Source of the DNA: Sternotherus odoratus
Taxonomy: Eukaryota > Chordata > Testudines > Kinosternidae
DNA: 64,000 bases
NCBI GenBank assembly: GCA_032164245.1
Contig: JAVMKO010000002.1
Span: 92,269,340-92,333,339, forward strand
Reading direction: 5' to 3'
How positions within the stretch are numbered: the first letter of the stretch is position 1; the number at the start of each line of letters is the position of its first letter. This document shows positions 60,601 to 64,000 of the stretch, one piece after another. The position numbers and the translations under genes were made by a program. Under the pieces are notes generated by a model that worked only from the letters and a program-made list of their open reading frames with translations, was not told the origin of the DNA and did not search any database.

Positions 60601-62325
60601 AAGCAAAAGGGTTATGACAGACTTCCTGATCCTTCTCCAACTGTAAGTTGTGAAAAGCCGAGTATTTATTGCAAAGGGCTAGAGAACACTGCTTTGCATG
60701 TCTGATTCCTATAACGGCACCTAGTTTAAAACCAAACAAGGAAAACTGCTTGGGGTATTGTGCCAATAAATATATCTGTTTTCTGCTGTTTGTGTTGATG
60801 ATAAAGCTAGGGGGAAGAGGGTTGGCATCATTCCTTTGTTCAGAAGAACACATAGCAGCTCATTGGTTGGTGAACATCATACATGTAAGGTTTAAGATTA
60901 GCGGCCATGTTAGTCTGTATCCGTAAATAAAACGAGGAATACTTGAGGCACCTTAGAGACTAATCAGTTTATTTCAGCATAAGCTTTCGTGGGCTATAGC
61001 CCACTTCATTGTATGCATAGAATGGAACACACAGAAGTAAGATGCATTTATATACACAGAAAGTAGAAAAAGTTGTAAATTACCATACCAATTATAAGGG
61101 GGTGTTTAATGATAATGACTCATCCAAATTAAACAGCCTCTTAGAACTGGTGTGGAGTGACTCTGGATTTATAACTTTGTAACTGACTGAGAGCAGATTT
61201 TGGTTCTGCATATTTTCTTTGTTATGTGGAATATGTATATATACAGGGCCTCATCCTGATTTTTCACTGGTGTAATCTGCTGACAGTGTAAGTCAAGTCA
61301 GAATCAGGCCTACACGGTGTCACTTGCATACATTATATGCAGTACAGAAAAGTTAGTATTTTTCCTTTAAAGCTATAAAATGACATTAAACATTAAAGTT
61401 TTACTGTATATGGAGTACACATGGAAGAGTGTTTAGGAGCTAAAAGTGAGTTAGTTATATCAGTGTTTAAATAATAAATGGTATATTTTTTTTTATTATT
61501 AGGAGTCTACTCTTACATTCATATTGCAAACAGGTGAATCTGTTTACTCACGATGGATATGTGAAAGCCAGTTACAAAACATTCACATAGCTTACACCTA
61601 TGATTCTGATTTCTGGAGTGCTCAGGCACTAACTACACATTTTTAAAATATATATTTGCTAGGTTAGGTGCAGGACAGTATCTAAGTCATTTGGGAGGCA
61701 CTTTCAGACACCTTGATGGGTGTGATGGAAGAACCTGATTGTACTGGAAATCAGACTATTTGGTGCTTTCAGCAGCAATCCAATAATCAGTTCCTGTGCT
61801 TAACTGTACAGATGGGGAAACTCTTTGTTTCCCATCTTACTTCTGTGTCCCCCTCAGGGAACATTTTGGTTCTGAATAATTATTTAATTTCTATTTATAA
61901 GATTAATTAGTAAAATATGTTAAAGCCAACTTTGCATGGCTTTCACTGATTCATTATACCAGCTGGTCCTTGTTACAAATTAATTATGAGGAAAAGGAAG
62001 CTCTTATTAGCTGTTACCAGTCTTGTTGAGTCTTTAGTCAATTTATTTTTGTAAGTGGGAAGCATTATTTTGCTTTTAGTCTAATCTGATAAATGATCAC
62101 ATCAATGTTTTATTATTCATTATGCTTTTCAGGGAGCTGTGATATACAAACTGTGTATCACATTTGTATCTCTCCTTTTGTTCTTGACACTTACCAAGAC
62201 CTATCCTGTTACATACATTGTTGATAGCCAGTTTATCAATAACACATCCTTCTTGTCAAGACTTGGCTACCTGTATATCGTTATGCAAGCATCGAAACCA
62301 AAATATTACTTTGCATGGACATTAG
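5746..62325 (+). CDS. MBOAT1: MBOAT1, lysophospholipid acyltransferase 1 (5' eight coding exons, partial)
   Basis: Coding exons are 5746-5835, 45177-45322, 46021-46098, 50457-50552, 56121-56176, 59195-59249, 60459-60642 and 62133-62325. Joined in phase they give about 299 residues. MBOAT1 is a multi-pass ER membrane O-acyltransferase that transfers acyl-CoA (oleoyl preferred) to lysophosphatidylethanolamine and lysophosphatidylserine in the Lands cycle; this role is family knowledge. Visible signatures are YRTTGST, LLGIPLDQVNF, NIHRYSF, FNYGILTTDFSGP, ITQKITTLAFQVHDG, LEYLSYLLNFM, AGPCSNYKDYIAFIEG, MKLLEVNWK, PSPTGAV and ASKPKYYFAWTL. From memory these fit MBOAT1 better than MBOAT2, which has a different N-terminus and lacks the MKLLEVNWK stretch. 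The last exon ends in phase 1 at a GTAAGG donor. The remaining exons, with the WHG histidine region, are outside the window. No frame disruption is seen. Confidence 0.95.
7014..7332 (+). mobile_element. Nonautonomous hAT (319 bp)
   Basis: The ends are CAGGGGTCTCCAAACTTTAT and ATAGTTTGGAGACCCCTG. It is flanked by a perfect 8-bp duplication CCTTAGAC (7006-7013 and 7333-7340). A truncated relative lies at 46763-46888. Confidence 0.92.
8209..8442. repeat. 234-bp C/A-rich segment shared with 9455-9688
   Basis: It matches 9455-9688 over equal length with only about four substitutions seen by eye. It lies inside the Helitron insert. Confidence 0.88.
8508..8515 (+). promoter_or_regulatory. TATA-box-like site within a Helitron insert
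   Basis: TATAAAAG lies in a GC-rich block, followed about 60 bases later by TCTCTGCAG. It resembles a captured promoter fragment. Function is unproven. Confidence 0.25.
9360..9803. mobile_element. MITE with TAGGGTGACCA ends
   Basis: The ends TAGGGTGACCA and TTGGTCACCCTA are inverted. The family matches the 103-bp copy at 57645-57747 at both ends. The middle is replaced by the 234-bp segment shared with the Helitron at 7852-8778. Confidence 0.72.
9455..9688. repeat. 234-bp C/A-rich segment shared with 8209-8442
   Basis: Equal-length, nearly identical copy of the Helitron segment, ending CGCCCAAAC in both. Confidence 0.88.
9804..11474. other. Unassigned intronic sequence
   Basis: AT-rich. 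A 129-codon open frame at 10295-10684 (+) has no recognisable domain and I do not call it a gene. Confidence 0.4.
11475..11756 (-). mobile_element. Helitron, short nonautonomous copy
   Basis: On the minus strand it starts TCCTATATAATAAAAGGCC at 11756. It ends with the palindromic hairpin GCCCGTGTACACGGGC, then TGTTACACTAG, followed by T. It contains two diverged direct copies of a block with TTGTCCGGGCC and GCGGCCATTTTGTGCCGC motifs. Confidence 0.88.
11757..12475 (-). mobile_element. Second Helitron inserted exactly at the 5' tip of the first
   Basis: On the minus strand it begins TCTATATATATAAAAGTC after an A. It ends CGCCGGGTATTTTCGCTAG, which resembles 3' ends I recall for vertebrate Helitrons. 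Its 3' CTAG directly abuts the TC of the next Helitron. Confidence 0.82.
11860..12205. repeat. C-rich tandem repeat inside the Helitron
   Basis: Irregular units of about 32 bp built on ACCCCCACCTCACCCCCC and GACCAAACCCGAC. Confidence 0.85.
12611..12678 (+). mobile_element. Short SINE-like tail with snap-back start
   Basis: AAACAAAGAGGAGTCC is followed two bases later by its inverted copy. The right arm then continues into GATACAGACTAACAC, the end of the SINE-like family seen at 24590, 28233, 32425 and 60897. Confidence 0.6.
12681..13451. other. Unassigned intronic sequence
   Basis: No gene or element recognised between the SINE tail and the Harbinger. Confidence 0.4.
13792..17603 (+). CDS. 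Harbinger Myb/SANT-like DNA-binding protein (two exons)
   Basis: Exon 1 is 13792-14425 and exon 2 is 17047-17603. The donor G|GTAAGT at 14425/14426 and acceptor CCCACAG at 17046 join in phase to give about 396 residues. Residues 52-145 form a trihelix Myb/SANT-like domain with PAWSTREVLDLIAIWGEE, QCRVKIKELRQ and CRFYNEL. An acidic stretch follows at about 166-178. Exon 2 supplies a basic patch (KRKRKKKTRTR), a charged coiled-coil-like region with AAAEKRE heptads, and a proline-rich tail ending FSENF. In this superfamily the protein helps bring transposase to the DNA ends. Met29 at 13876 (GCCGCCATG) is an equally good start. I see no stop or frameshift in either exon. Confidence 0.85.
14566..15033 (-). 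CDS. Unrecognised 155-codon frame antisense within the Harbinger intron
   Basis: Reading on the minus strand, the first 30 or so residues are glycine-rich from C homopolymers and probably not original. The last 115 look like ordinary protein, with RRDRERMLLESMQSPGPYAA, IPDNLLLSWRGLVSYHGG and LPRNLLRWIHRYLLDSFLEM, ending DKLFE. Hydrophobic and charged residues alternate as in helices, without low complexity. It runs in the same direction as the transposase and downstream of it. I recognise no family. It could be a third Harbinger gene, a captured exon, or chance. The true start may be an internal Met or a splice junction. Confidence 0.4.
   Translation of the reverse strand: MQTAQIPCQLTLRAGGGGGGQRSWGGGGFGSSVLSRKEYFAAGTLYLPTNCSPYLKQATLNDITLLRISRRDRERMLLESMQSPGPYAAMLACSMIPDNLLLSWRGLVSYHGGPDKAALPRNLLRWIHRYLLDSFLEMSAEDLWSIPEYIDKLFE
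15228..16275 (+). repeat. C-rich minisatellite, unit about 33-37 bp, roughly 30 copies
   Basis: The unit is CCGCCACCGCCGCCGCGCTC, then TCCTTCC and a variable C run. Unit length differs mainly by homopolymer size. All long Pro/Ser/Arg (+) and Gly/Arg/Ala (-) frames here are products of this array. Confidence 0.97.
16321..16460 (+). repeat. 40-bp tandem repeat, about 3.5 copies
   Basis: Copies start at 16321, 16361, 16401 and 16441 with exact 40-base spacing, each opening CGCCC and containing CAAACGGCTCCCAGCCCAGC or a close variant. Confidence 0.92.
16538..16670 (+). repeat. Third tandem array in the same hAT, unit about 40 bp
   Basis: Three copies of CTTTCAGAGCCGCGCCACAC with C-rich spacers. 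Confidence 0.88.
17250..17333 (+). repeat. 21-bp in-frame tandem repeat, four copies
   Basis: GCCGCTGCAGAAAAGAGGGA plus A repeated four times. It encodes AAAEKRE heptads in the coiled-coil-like part of the Myb/SANT-like protein. Because the unit is a multiple of three, copy changes keep the frame. Confidence 0.93.
17740..17745 (+). terminator. Polyadenylation signal of the Harbinger Myb/SANT-like gene
   Basis: AATAAA about 140 bases after the stop codon. Confidence 0.65.
17772..17777 (-). terminator. Polyadenylation signal of the Harbinger transposase gene
   Basis: AATAAA on the minus strand about 100 bases after the transposase stop, converging with the + strand signal at 17740. Confidence 0.65.
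17879..19256 (-). pseudogene. PIF/Harbinger DDE transposase with one frameshift (HARBI1-like)
   Basis: The first frame runs from Met at 19256 to about 18300 and the rest continues in another frame from about 18310 to the stop at 17879. Visible parts are an acidic N-terminus (residues 41-80), a helix-turn-helix region around SYRSVANQFGVGRSTVG (181-197), and the catalytic Asp in GGAIDGTH (D241, 18534-18536). The second Asp is in KLHDARV (D291, 18384-18386) and the Glu in AVECAFGRLKGRW (18161-18163). So the whole DDE triad survives, but a run of nine G on the coding strand at 18298-18306 breaks the frame between the second Asp and the Glu. Eight would restore it, so this may be a true mutation or a sequencing error. 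A 30-bp tandem repeat at 19021-19100 encodes repeated DRDTxVHSGD in the acidic region. Confidence 0.88.
19619..20053. other. Unassigned intronic sequence
   Basis: Nothing recognised immediately downstream of the Harbinger. Confidence 0.4.
20054..20213. mobile_element. Foldback element (ACACAAGGTGGGTGAG family)
   Basis: TTAGACACACAAGGTGGGTG at the left and CACCCACCTTGTGTCTTTAG at the right are inverted. The interior has TTTTATTGGTCCAG and its complement. A second copy lies at 45530-45690. Confidence 0.75.
20214..20940. other. AT-rich intronic sequence
   Basis: A-rich runs near 20515-20580. No element end can be fixed. Confidence 0.4.
20941..21187. mobile_element. Harbinger-like MITE
   Basis: The left end GGGTATGTTTACT and right end CAGTGTAGACATATT are inverted and resemble the 43708-44231 MITE. 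GCTGAGGCTAAGGGGC inside pairs with GCCCCTTAGCCTCAGC. Confidence 0.6.
21766..22088. repeat. Possible foldback element
   Basis: GGACTGATTCACCAGTGC and GCAGTGATGAATCCAGCC are imperfect inverted ends. No target duplication is clear. Confidence 0.3.
22090..23610. other. AT-rich intronic sequence
   Basis: Nothing supported. Short runs such as AATTTTCAAAATTTTTAAAA at about 22854-22873 are probably decayed repeat. Confidence 0.4.
23818..24535. repeat. GC-rich minisatellite in two opposing orientations
   Basis: Units such as AAGCAGCCCCGCGCCGGACC occur in forward and reverse blocks. At the centre, 24130-24175 and 24187-24235 form a long near-perfect hairpin around GGTCAGCTGCCTGGTCAATT. Confidence 0.88.
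24590..24821. mobile_element. Snap-back (inverted pair) SINE-like insertion
   Basis: Arms at about 24640-24733 and 24734-24818 are reverse complements of each other. They carry CCTTAGAGACTAACTAGTTT and its complement. A 10-bp duplication TGTATCTTAG flanks it (24580-24589 and 24822-24831). Confidence 0.82.
24884..26885. other. Unassigned intronic sequence
   Basis: No gene or element recognised. Confidence 0.4.
26890..27012 (+). mobile_element. CR1/L3-like LINE fragment
   Basis: CATGGCAAAAGGCAGTACTT and AGACTGTGGAACTCACTTCC match the usual layout of reptile CR1 3' regions. Confidence 0.5.
27140..27320. repeat. Old foldback repeat (GGGCAACTTGAGACAC family)
   Basis: GGGCAACTTGAGACAC, CTTTCAGAAAGAGCTGAGCACC and AGTCACTTCTGAAATTCT resemble a dispersed amniote repeat. 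A second copy lies at 29390-29565. Confidence 0.5.
28233..28832 (-). mobile_element. SINE-like element split by a hAT
   Basis: The left part (28233-28296) has CATGAAAGCTTATGTTCC and the right part (28771-28832) has AGACTCTTTGTTGCTTCTGC and CCAGACTAACATGGCTA. They join seamlessly when the hAT and one target duplication are removed. Confidence 0.78.
28297..28762. mobile_element. Nonautonomous hAT (466 bp)
   Basis: The ends are CAGGGGTCTCAAACATGCGG and TTTGAGTTTGAGACCCCTG. The 8-bp duplication GTCTATAA is perfect (28289-28296 and 28763-28770). It contains two direct copies of GTGGTGCGGCCCTCGGGCC, or close variants, about 75 bp apart. Confidence 0.95.
28833..29389. other. Unassigned intronic sequence
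   Basis: An open frame at 28981-29286 has no recognisable domain. Confidence 0.35.
29390..29565. repeat. Old foldback repeat
   Basis: TTTTAGAAGTAACTAGTGAT, TCAATTTTTGGGTGCCC and AATTGAGGCACCCCAGATCA form imperfect inverted arms around CTCTGAAAAATCAGGCCCC. Confidence 0.55.
29965..30676. mobile_element. Nonautonomous hAT (712 bp)
   Basis: The ends are CAGGGGTGGGCAAACTTTTT and CATAGTTTGCCCACCCCTG. Flanks GTTTAGAG and ATTTAGAG match 7/8. The interior is G-rich, with GGGGCTGAGG-type repeats like those at 57030-57415. Confidence 0.9.
31436..31791. mobile_element. Nonautonomous hAT (356 bp)
   Basis: The ends are CAGGAGTGGCCAGTCTGAGC and ACAGGTTGGCCACCCCTG. The duplication TTCTAGGA is perfect (31428-31435 and 31792-31799). 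Confidence 0.92.
31906..32260. mobile_element. Harbinger-like MITE fragment
   Basis: GGGCATGTCTACAATACAGC followed by CCTAAGTCAACC marks a left end. The right end is not found. Confidence 0.45.
32425..32639. mobile_element. Snap-back SINE-like insertion with 13-bp target duplication
   Basis: Arms of about 75 bases are inverted around a short spacer (ATGTTGCGTGCATCC). The right arm extends through CAGACTAACACGGCTACC. ACTTATAGGAAAT is repeated perfectly on both sides (32412-32424 and 32640-32652). Confidence 0.93.
32653..33170. other. Possible LTR-like repeat, unconfirmed
   Basis: TGTGATAAACTCAGG near 32659 opens a stretch with the texture of a reptile LTR, including repeated GGATCAGCTGA motifs near 32800-32832. 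No matching right end or target duplication is found. Confidence 0.3.
33171..34087. mobile_element. Harbinger-like MITE (917 bp)
   Basis: GGGTATGTCTACATTGGCAA at the left pairs with TTGCCAATGTAGAGAAGCCC at the right. Flanks TAA and TAC suggest a decayed 3-bp duplication. A (CT)n(CA)n microsatellite lies at 33645-33681. Confidence 0.8.
34088..34631. other. Unassigned intronic sequence
   Basis: A G homopolymer near 34330. Nothing else recognised. Confidence 0.35.
34634..35582. mobile_element. Tigger/mariner-type element, composite
   Basis: It starts CAGTAAAACCTCAATATAAC and ends ATCGGGGTTTTACTG, with TA on both sides (34632-34633 and 35583-35584). The first 160 bases (34634-34793) are themselves a complete palindrome with an internal copy of the terminus. 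A GC-rich array and a second right end follow. There is no transposase. Confidence 0.85.
34800..35475. repeat. GC-rich minisatellite inside the Tigger-type element
   Basis: From about 35110 a 48-bp unit (GGGCTGCTAGCTGCCGCTCG, then GGTCCCAGCAGCCGAGACCT) repeats about five times. On either side the CCCGGGTCCCAGCAGC motif occurs in both orientations. Confidence 0.92.
35585..39555. other. Long intronic stretch without recognised features
   Basis: Nearly 4 kb of unique-looking AT-rich sequence. Short frames such as 37240-37617 (+) show no domain. Confidence 0.4.
39556..39920 (+). mobile_element. CR1 LINE 3' end
   Basis: GGCAGCAAGTTTAAAACAAA, AACCTGTGAAACTCCTTG, GATGGGCAGGGATGGTGTCC and GGCCACTATCAGAAGACAGG run in the order of reptile CR1 3' ends and finish near ATTCTTATGT. 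Confidence 0.9.
39921..41350. other. Unassigned intronic sequence
   Basis: Contains a (CA) microsatellite at about 40784-40802. Nothing else is supported. Confidence 0.4.
41353..41453. mobile_element. Tigger-type MITE (101 bp)
   Basis: The ends are CAGTAGAACTTCAGAGTTAT and TTCTGAGGTTCTACTG, flanked by TA on both sides. Confidence 0.85.
41456..42527. other. Unassigned intronic sequence
   Basis: Nothing recognised. Confidence 0.35.
42528..42788. mobile_element. Harbinger-like MITE
   Basis: The left end GGGCTGGTCTTCACTGGGGG and right end CTGTAGTGAAGACAAGCCT are inverted. ATCGATTTATCGTGTCTCG and GTGATAAATCGA lie near the right. Confidence 0.72.
42795..43002. mobile_element. Nonautonomous hAT (208 bp) at the edge of a Harbinger MITE
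   Basis: The ends are CAGGGTTTCTCAAACTGGGG and AAGAAGTTTGAGAACCGCTG. The duplication CTATAACA is perfect (42787-42794 and 43003-43010). Confidence 0.93.
43011..43704. other. Unassigned intronic sequence
   Basis: Nothing recognised. Confidence 0.35.
43708..44231. mobile_element. Harbinger-like MITE (524 bp)
   Basis: GGGTATGTCTATACTGCAAT pairs with TTTACAGTGTAGACATACCC. A perfect 3-bp TAA duplication flanks it (43705-43707 and 44232-44234). Confidence 0.9.
44235..45176. other. End of intron 1, unassigned
   Basis: No element recognised. The polypyrimidine tract of the exon 2 acceptor lies at about 45155-45174. Confidence 0.45.
45177..45322 (+). CDS. MBOAT1: MBOAT1 coding exon 2
   Basis: The acceptor is a T-rich tract ending TTTTAG|GTC and the donor is TG|GTGAGT; the exon ends in phase 2. 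It encodes a hydrophobic segment around CQLFALLAAFWFRIYL, then a basic loop with VVRHAF, then a second hydrophobic stretch ending FCFGW. This is the first pair of membrane helices. Confidence 0.96.
45530..45690. mobile_element. Foldback element, second copy
   Basis: GAGACAAGGTGGGTGAGGTA and CCCTCACCCCCCCTTGACTC are inverted. It shares AAGAGCTCTATGTAGCTCGA with the copy at 20054-20213. It lies in MBOAT1 intron 2. Confidence 0.7.
46021..46098 (+). CDS. MBOAT1: MBOAT1 coding exon 3
   Basis: The acceptor is TTTTCAAG and the donor is AG|GTAAAG; phase 2 in and out. It completes the Trp of FGW and encodes a membrane helix with IHIFVLVMMSYGIM followed by NIHR. Confidence 0.95.
46763..46888 (-). mobile_element. 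Truncated hAT, relative of 7014-7332
   Basis: CTCATAAAGTTTGGAGACCCC and TTTGCATATATG match the reverse complement of the 7014-7332 element. The other end is missing. Confidence 0.7.
48036..48429 (-). mobile_element. GC-rich MITE-like element
   Basis: GTAGGCGCTAACTTTCCCC at the left and GTAGTCGGTGCCTAT at the right are partly inverted tips (TAGGCRCYRA). GTGGGTTCCCCAGCCCC inside fits a dispersed reptile repeat. Target duplication is unclear. Confidence 0.55.
49497..49916. mobile_element. hAT with internal palindrome (420 bp)
   Basis: The ends are CAGTGATACTCAGACTGCGG and GGTCCGAGTATCACTG. The duplication CCTTAAAC is perfect (49489-49496 and 49917-49924). The right 200 bases form an inner foldback around GGTTCAGGAGCCAAATTAGC and its complement. 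Confidence 0.93.
50457..50552 (+). CDS. MBOAT1: MBOAT1 coding exon 4
   Basis: The acceptor is TCTGTTTAG and the donor is GG|GTGAGT; phase 2 in and out. It encodes YSFVVAMGYLTLCHISRIY and the loop with YGILTTDFSG, matching the conserved MBOAT1/2 segment. Confidence 0.96.
52203..52423. mobile_element. Mariner/Tigger-type MITE (221 bp)
   Basis: CAGGCGAGTCTCATCTTA and TAAGATGAAACTCGCCTG match at 17 of 18 positions as inverted ends. TA duplications flank both sides. Confidence 0.92.
54407..54935. mobile_element. Tigger-like fragment
   Basis: CAGTAATTCATCACTTAAAG and CAGTTAACGTTTTGTTATG after TA resemble the start of a reptile Tigger-type element. The right end is not clear. Confidence 0.45.
55368..55560 (+). 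mobile_element. MIR-type SINE
   Basis: GGGTAGAGCAATGGACTGGG (tRNA-like head), then GACAAATCACATCCCCTTC and GCCTCAGTTTCCCCATTTGG, match the MIR layout. Confidence 0.85.
56121..56176 (+). CDS. MBOAT1: MBOAT1 coding exon 5
   Basis: A short 56-base exon with acceptor TTACTTATAG and donor G|GTAAGC. It encodes PLMIITQKITTLAFQVHD, a well conserved MBOAT family motif. Confidence 0.95.
56851..57908. mobile_element. Nonautonomous hAT-like element (1.06 kb)
   Basis: The ends are CAGGGTTGCCAACTTTCTGA and GACTCTTGGCAACCCTA. Flanks CCTGAGGA and CCTGGGGA match 7/8. The interior (about 57010-57420) has degenerate G-rich repeats with GGGGCTCTGGGGTGGGG-like motifs. Confidence 0.82.
57645..57747. mobile_element. 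103-bp MITE nested in a hAT
   Basis: The ends TAGGGTGACC and GGTCACCCTA are inverted. The centre is TTTTTGGGTCTTTTTCTTAT. It resembles a reptile MITE I recall as Chompy-like, but the name is unconfirmed. Confidence 0.85.
59195..59249 (+). CDS. MBOAT1: MBOAT1 coding exon 6
   Basis: A 55-base exon with acceptor TTCTTGCTAG and donor AA|GTAAGA. It encodes GIGRQPEDLTAEQNRLAVK, a hydrophilic loop. Confidence 0.94.
59250..60458 (+). other. MBOAT1: MBOAT1 intron 6
   Basis: 1.2 kb. A short foldback near 59530-59655 has GTACTTAAGCACATGCTTAA and GTGCTTTGCTGAACCAGGCCC. No gene. Confidence 0.8.
60459..60642 (+). CDS. MBOAT1: MBOAT1 coding exon 7
   Basis: The acceptor is TTTTGACAG and the donor is ACT|GTAAGT; the exon ends in phase 0. 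It encodes PSLLEYLSYLLNFMSIIAGP, then the cytosolic segment with YKDYIAFIEG and KLLEVNWK, which points to MBOAT1 rather than MBOAT2. Confidence 0.96.
60643..62132 (+). other. MBOAT1: MBOAT1 intron 7
   Basis: 1.5 kb. It contains one SINE-like copy (60897-61017). The rest is AT-rich with no recognised feature. Confidence 0.85.
60897..61017 (+). mobile_element. SINE-like element, single orientation
   Basis: GCCATGTTAGTCTGTATCCG, CTTAGAGACTAATCAGTTTA and AGCATAAGCTTTCGTGGGCT run in the family order without an inverted arm. It serves as the reference for the snap-back copies. Confidence 0.8.
62133..62325 (+). CDS. MBOAT1: MBOAT1 coding exon 8
   Basis: The acceptor is GCTTTTCAG and the donor is TTAG|GTAAGG; the exon ends in phase 1. 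It encodes a hydrophobic helix with ITFVSLLLFLTLT, a luminal-type loop, and MQASKPKYYFAWTL. It is the last exon in the window. Confidence 0.95.
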
Positions 62326-63580
62326 GTAAGGATGACTAAATGGCTTATTTTGTGTCCAAATAAATTCAATACATAAACAGTGGGGTATATGAAGTTGTCA
62401 TAAAGCAATAATTTTTTAAAATTTTGGGCCCAGTCTTGCAATTTCCACAGCACCCCTGCATCTCTGCAGAACCCCACTGAAGCCAGTGTGGGTACAGCAG
62501 TCCATCTGTGCACTGCCAGTTGCAGAAGGAAAGAGATTTGGGGTTCTATGGGTGTATTGACTATAAATCTCAAAAGGACACTGTCAAATAGTGTAGGCCA
62601 GAAGTTTGATCTACTTTTAAAACTGTTGTCAATAGGCCCTTTCCCATACCTGGGGGCACATCCTCAGCTGATGTCAATTATTCTAGCTCCATTGAACTCA
62701 GTGAGGAGTATGTAGCCTCTGGAATCTAGATGTGTAATATAATTGGTGTAAGTATGGGTGTGGATATGTAACACCTTCCCCTTACACTTGGACCTTGTTA
62801 ATTGTACCTAAATTACTTTTATTGGTGTTCTTAATACTTTAAGAAGAAAAGATTGTATCCTTTGTGTCCTGATTGTATTTCCTGGCCCCAATCCTGTACT
62901 GCTTTGGTGCAGATGGCGGCTCATGGAGCCTGTGATCACCCTGGTAGTTACAAGGCCTTTGTAGATGTGAACTCACCTGTCCAAAGCTGTGGGAATCTCT
63001 CTAATTATAGACAAGTCCCTAAGTATGGTTGTAGAAAGTTGTCCTGCTTTAACTATACTAGGGAATAGGCTTTGCCAGCATAAGGTGCTTTTATACCAGT
63101 ATAATGGCATCCATATTAGGCGTTGTACTGTGTGACTATATTGGTAAAAAATCACACCCCTAACTGCAATTATACTGGTACAAAATCTGTAGGTGGACCT
63201 AGCCTCATTCAGTCCCCATATCCTGTGGATGACAAGTCTACACTCATACTTGCAAGGGAGAAAGGGAAGCAGGATGTGGGCAGAGATAAGAATGGTCAGG
63301 ATTGGGCTAATTGACCCCTAACCCTGCCATCCCCATTCACTTGGGTACAGAGCAGCCCTAAGGCAGAAGAAAAGGTCTGCTATACTGAAGAGAGAGCTCA
63401 TCTGCATACGATGAGGAGTAGCACTGTCAGCTGCCCAGGTGTGTAAATCCCTGGCCAATAAGTCTTGTAAAATTCTTTTCATCCACTCTCCTGAAGCAAG
63501 CAACTTTTCATGGCAAATAACTGTTGATAATGTAATAGCTTTATTGCTATGATAATGGATAGCTGGTCATAAATGTTAAT
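62326..63580 (+). other. MBOAT1: MBOAT1 intron 8, first part
   Basis: No gene or clear element. The intron continues beyond the window. Confidence 0.7.
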
Positions 63581-63581
63581 A

Positions 63582-63900
63582 CAGTTGAACCACAGAGTTA
63601 CAAACCCCTCACAAATGGAGGTTGTTCATAACTCTGAAATGTTTGTAACTCTCAACAAAACATTTCAGAGTTATGAACTGTGCAGAAGAAGAATGCTGCT
63701 TTTAGCATTTAAATGAAATAAGCACAGAAACAGTTTCCTTATATGGTCAAATCATCTTTTTACACTCCCTTTTTTTTGTTTATTTTTAACACAGTATTGT
63801 ACTATATTCACTTTTTTTTTTGGTCCCTGCTGCCTGATTGTGTACTTCTTGTTCCAAATGAGATGTGTGATGGACAGGTGTTAACTCTGACGTTCTACTT
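63582..63900. mobile_element. Tigger/pogo-like DNA element
   Basis: The left end CAGTTGAACCACAGAGTTAC follows TA. TGTAACTCTCAACAAAACAT and a right end GACGTTCTACTT match the copy at 560-869. Strand is arbitrary. Confidence 0.7.
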
Positions 63901-64000
63901 GTAACAGTTTTGCAAGGCTATATTCACTGTATTTCTTTCAATTTTATCTTCATTAAGAGAATTCAGTAAAGAGGAAAATTATCAGGTAACACGGAGAGAA

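Noticed and set aside
5746..62325. Assigning the host gene to MBOAT2
   Set aside because: The N-terminus (YRTTGST, LLGIPLDQ), NIHRYSF and KLLEVNWK match MBOAT1 as I recall it; MBOAT2 differs at these places.

Overview
This is vertebrate nuclear DNA, almost certainly from a turtle (a crocodilian is the main alternative). It holds the first part of one host gene, MBOAT1, on the + strand, set in introns crowded with transposable elements. The reptile assignment is inference: CR1 LINE 3' ends, MIR-type SINEs, many hAT elements with CAGGGGT-type ends, PIF/Harbinger elements starting GGGCATGTCTTCACT, and a SINE-like repeat containing GTGTTAGTCTGTATCC, a mixture I associate with turtles.

Host gene: a CpG island (about 5225-5905) carries exon 1 (coding 5746-5835). 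Intron 1 runs 39.3 kb. Exons 2-8 follow at 45177-45322, 46021-46098, 50457-50552, 56121-56176, 59195-59249, 60459-60642 and 62133-62325. All junctions are GT-AG and the reading phase is continuous, giving about 299 residues of a roughly 490-residue enzyme. The 3' exons, including the catalytic histidine, lie beyond the window. An out-of-frame ATG 7 bases upstream of the MBOAT1 start opens an overlapping 122-codon frame that ends in exon 4.

Mobile elements, left to right: a hAT (1539-3491) holding a candidate solo LTR and a second hAT; a TG-rich minisatellite directly upstream of the CpG island; three Helitrons on the minus strand, two of them abutting head-to-tail at 11756/11757; and a nearly intact autonomous PIF/Harbinger transposon (13455-19615). 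The Harbinger has a spliced Myb/SANT-like gene, a DDE transposase broken by one homopolymer frameshift, an unexplained antisense frame in the intron, and a 1.6-kb hAT inserted in that intron. Further on are a Harbinger relative with a GC-rich inverted array, snap-back SINE copies, at least ten hAT elements (most with perfect or nearly perfect 8-bp target duplications), mariner/Tigger-type elements with TA duplications, Harbinger MITEs, and CR1 and MIR fragments.

Recurring themes: internal GC- or C-rich tandem arrays inside elements of four unrelated DNA transposon superfamilies, one SINE-like family found repeatedly as a perfect hairpin, and clear nesting that orders insertions in time. Most long open frames in the window come from stop-free tandem repeats and are not genes. 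I found no rRNA, tRNA gene, CRISPR array or second host gene.
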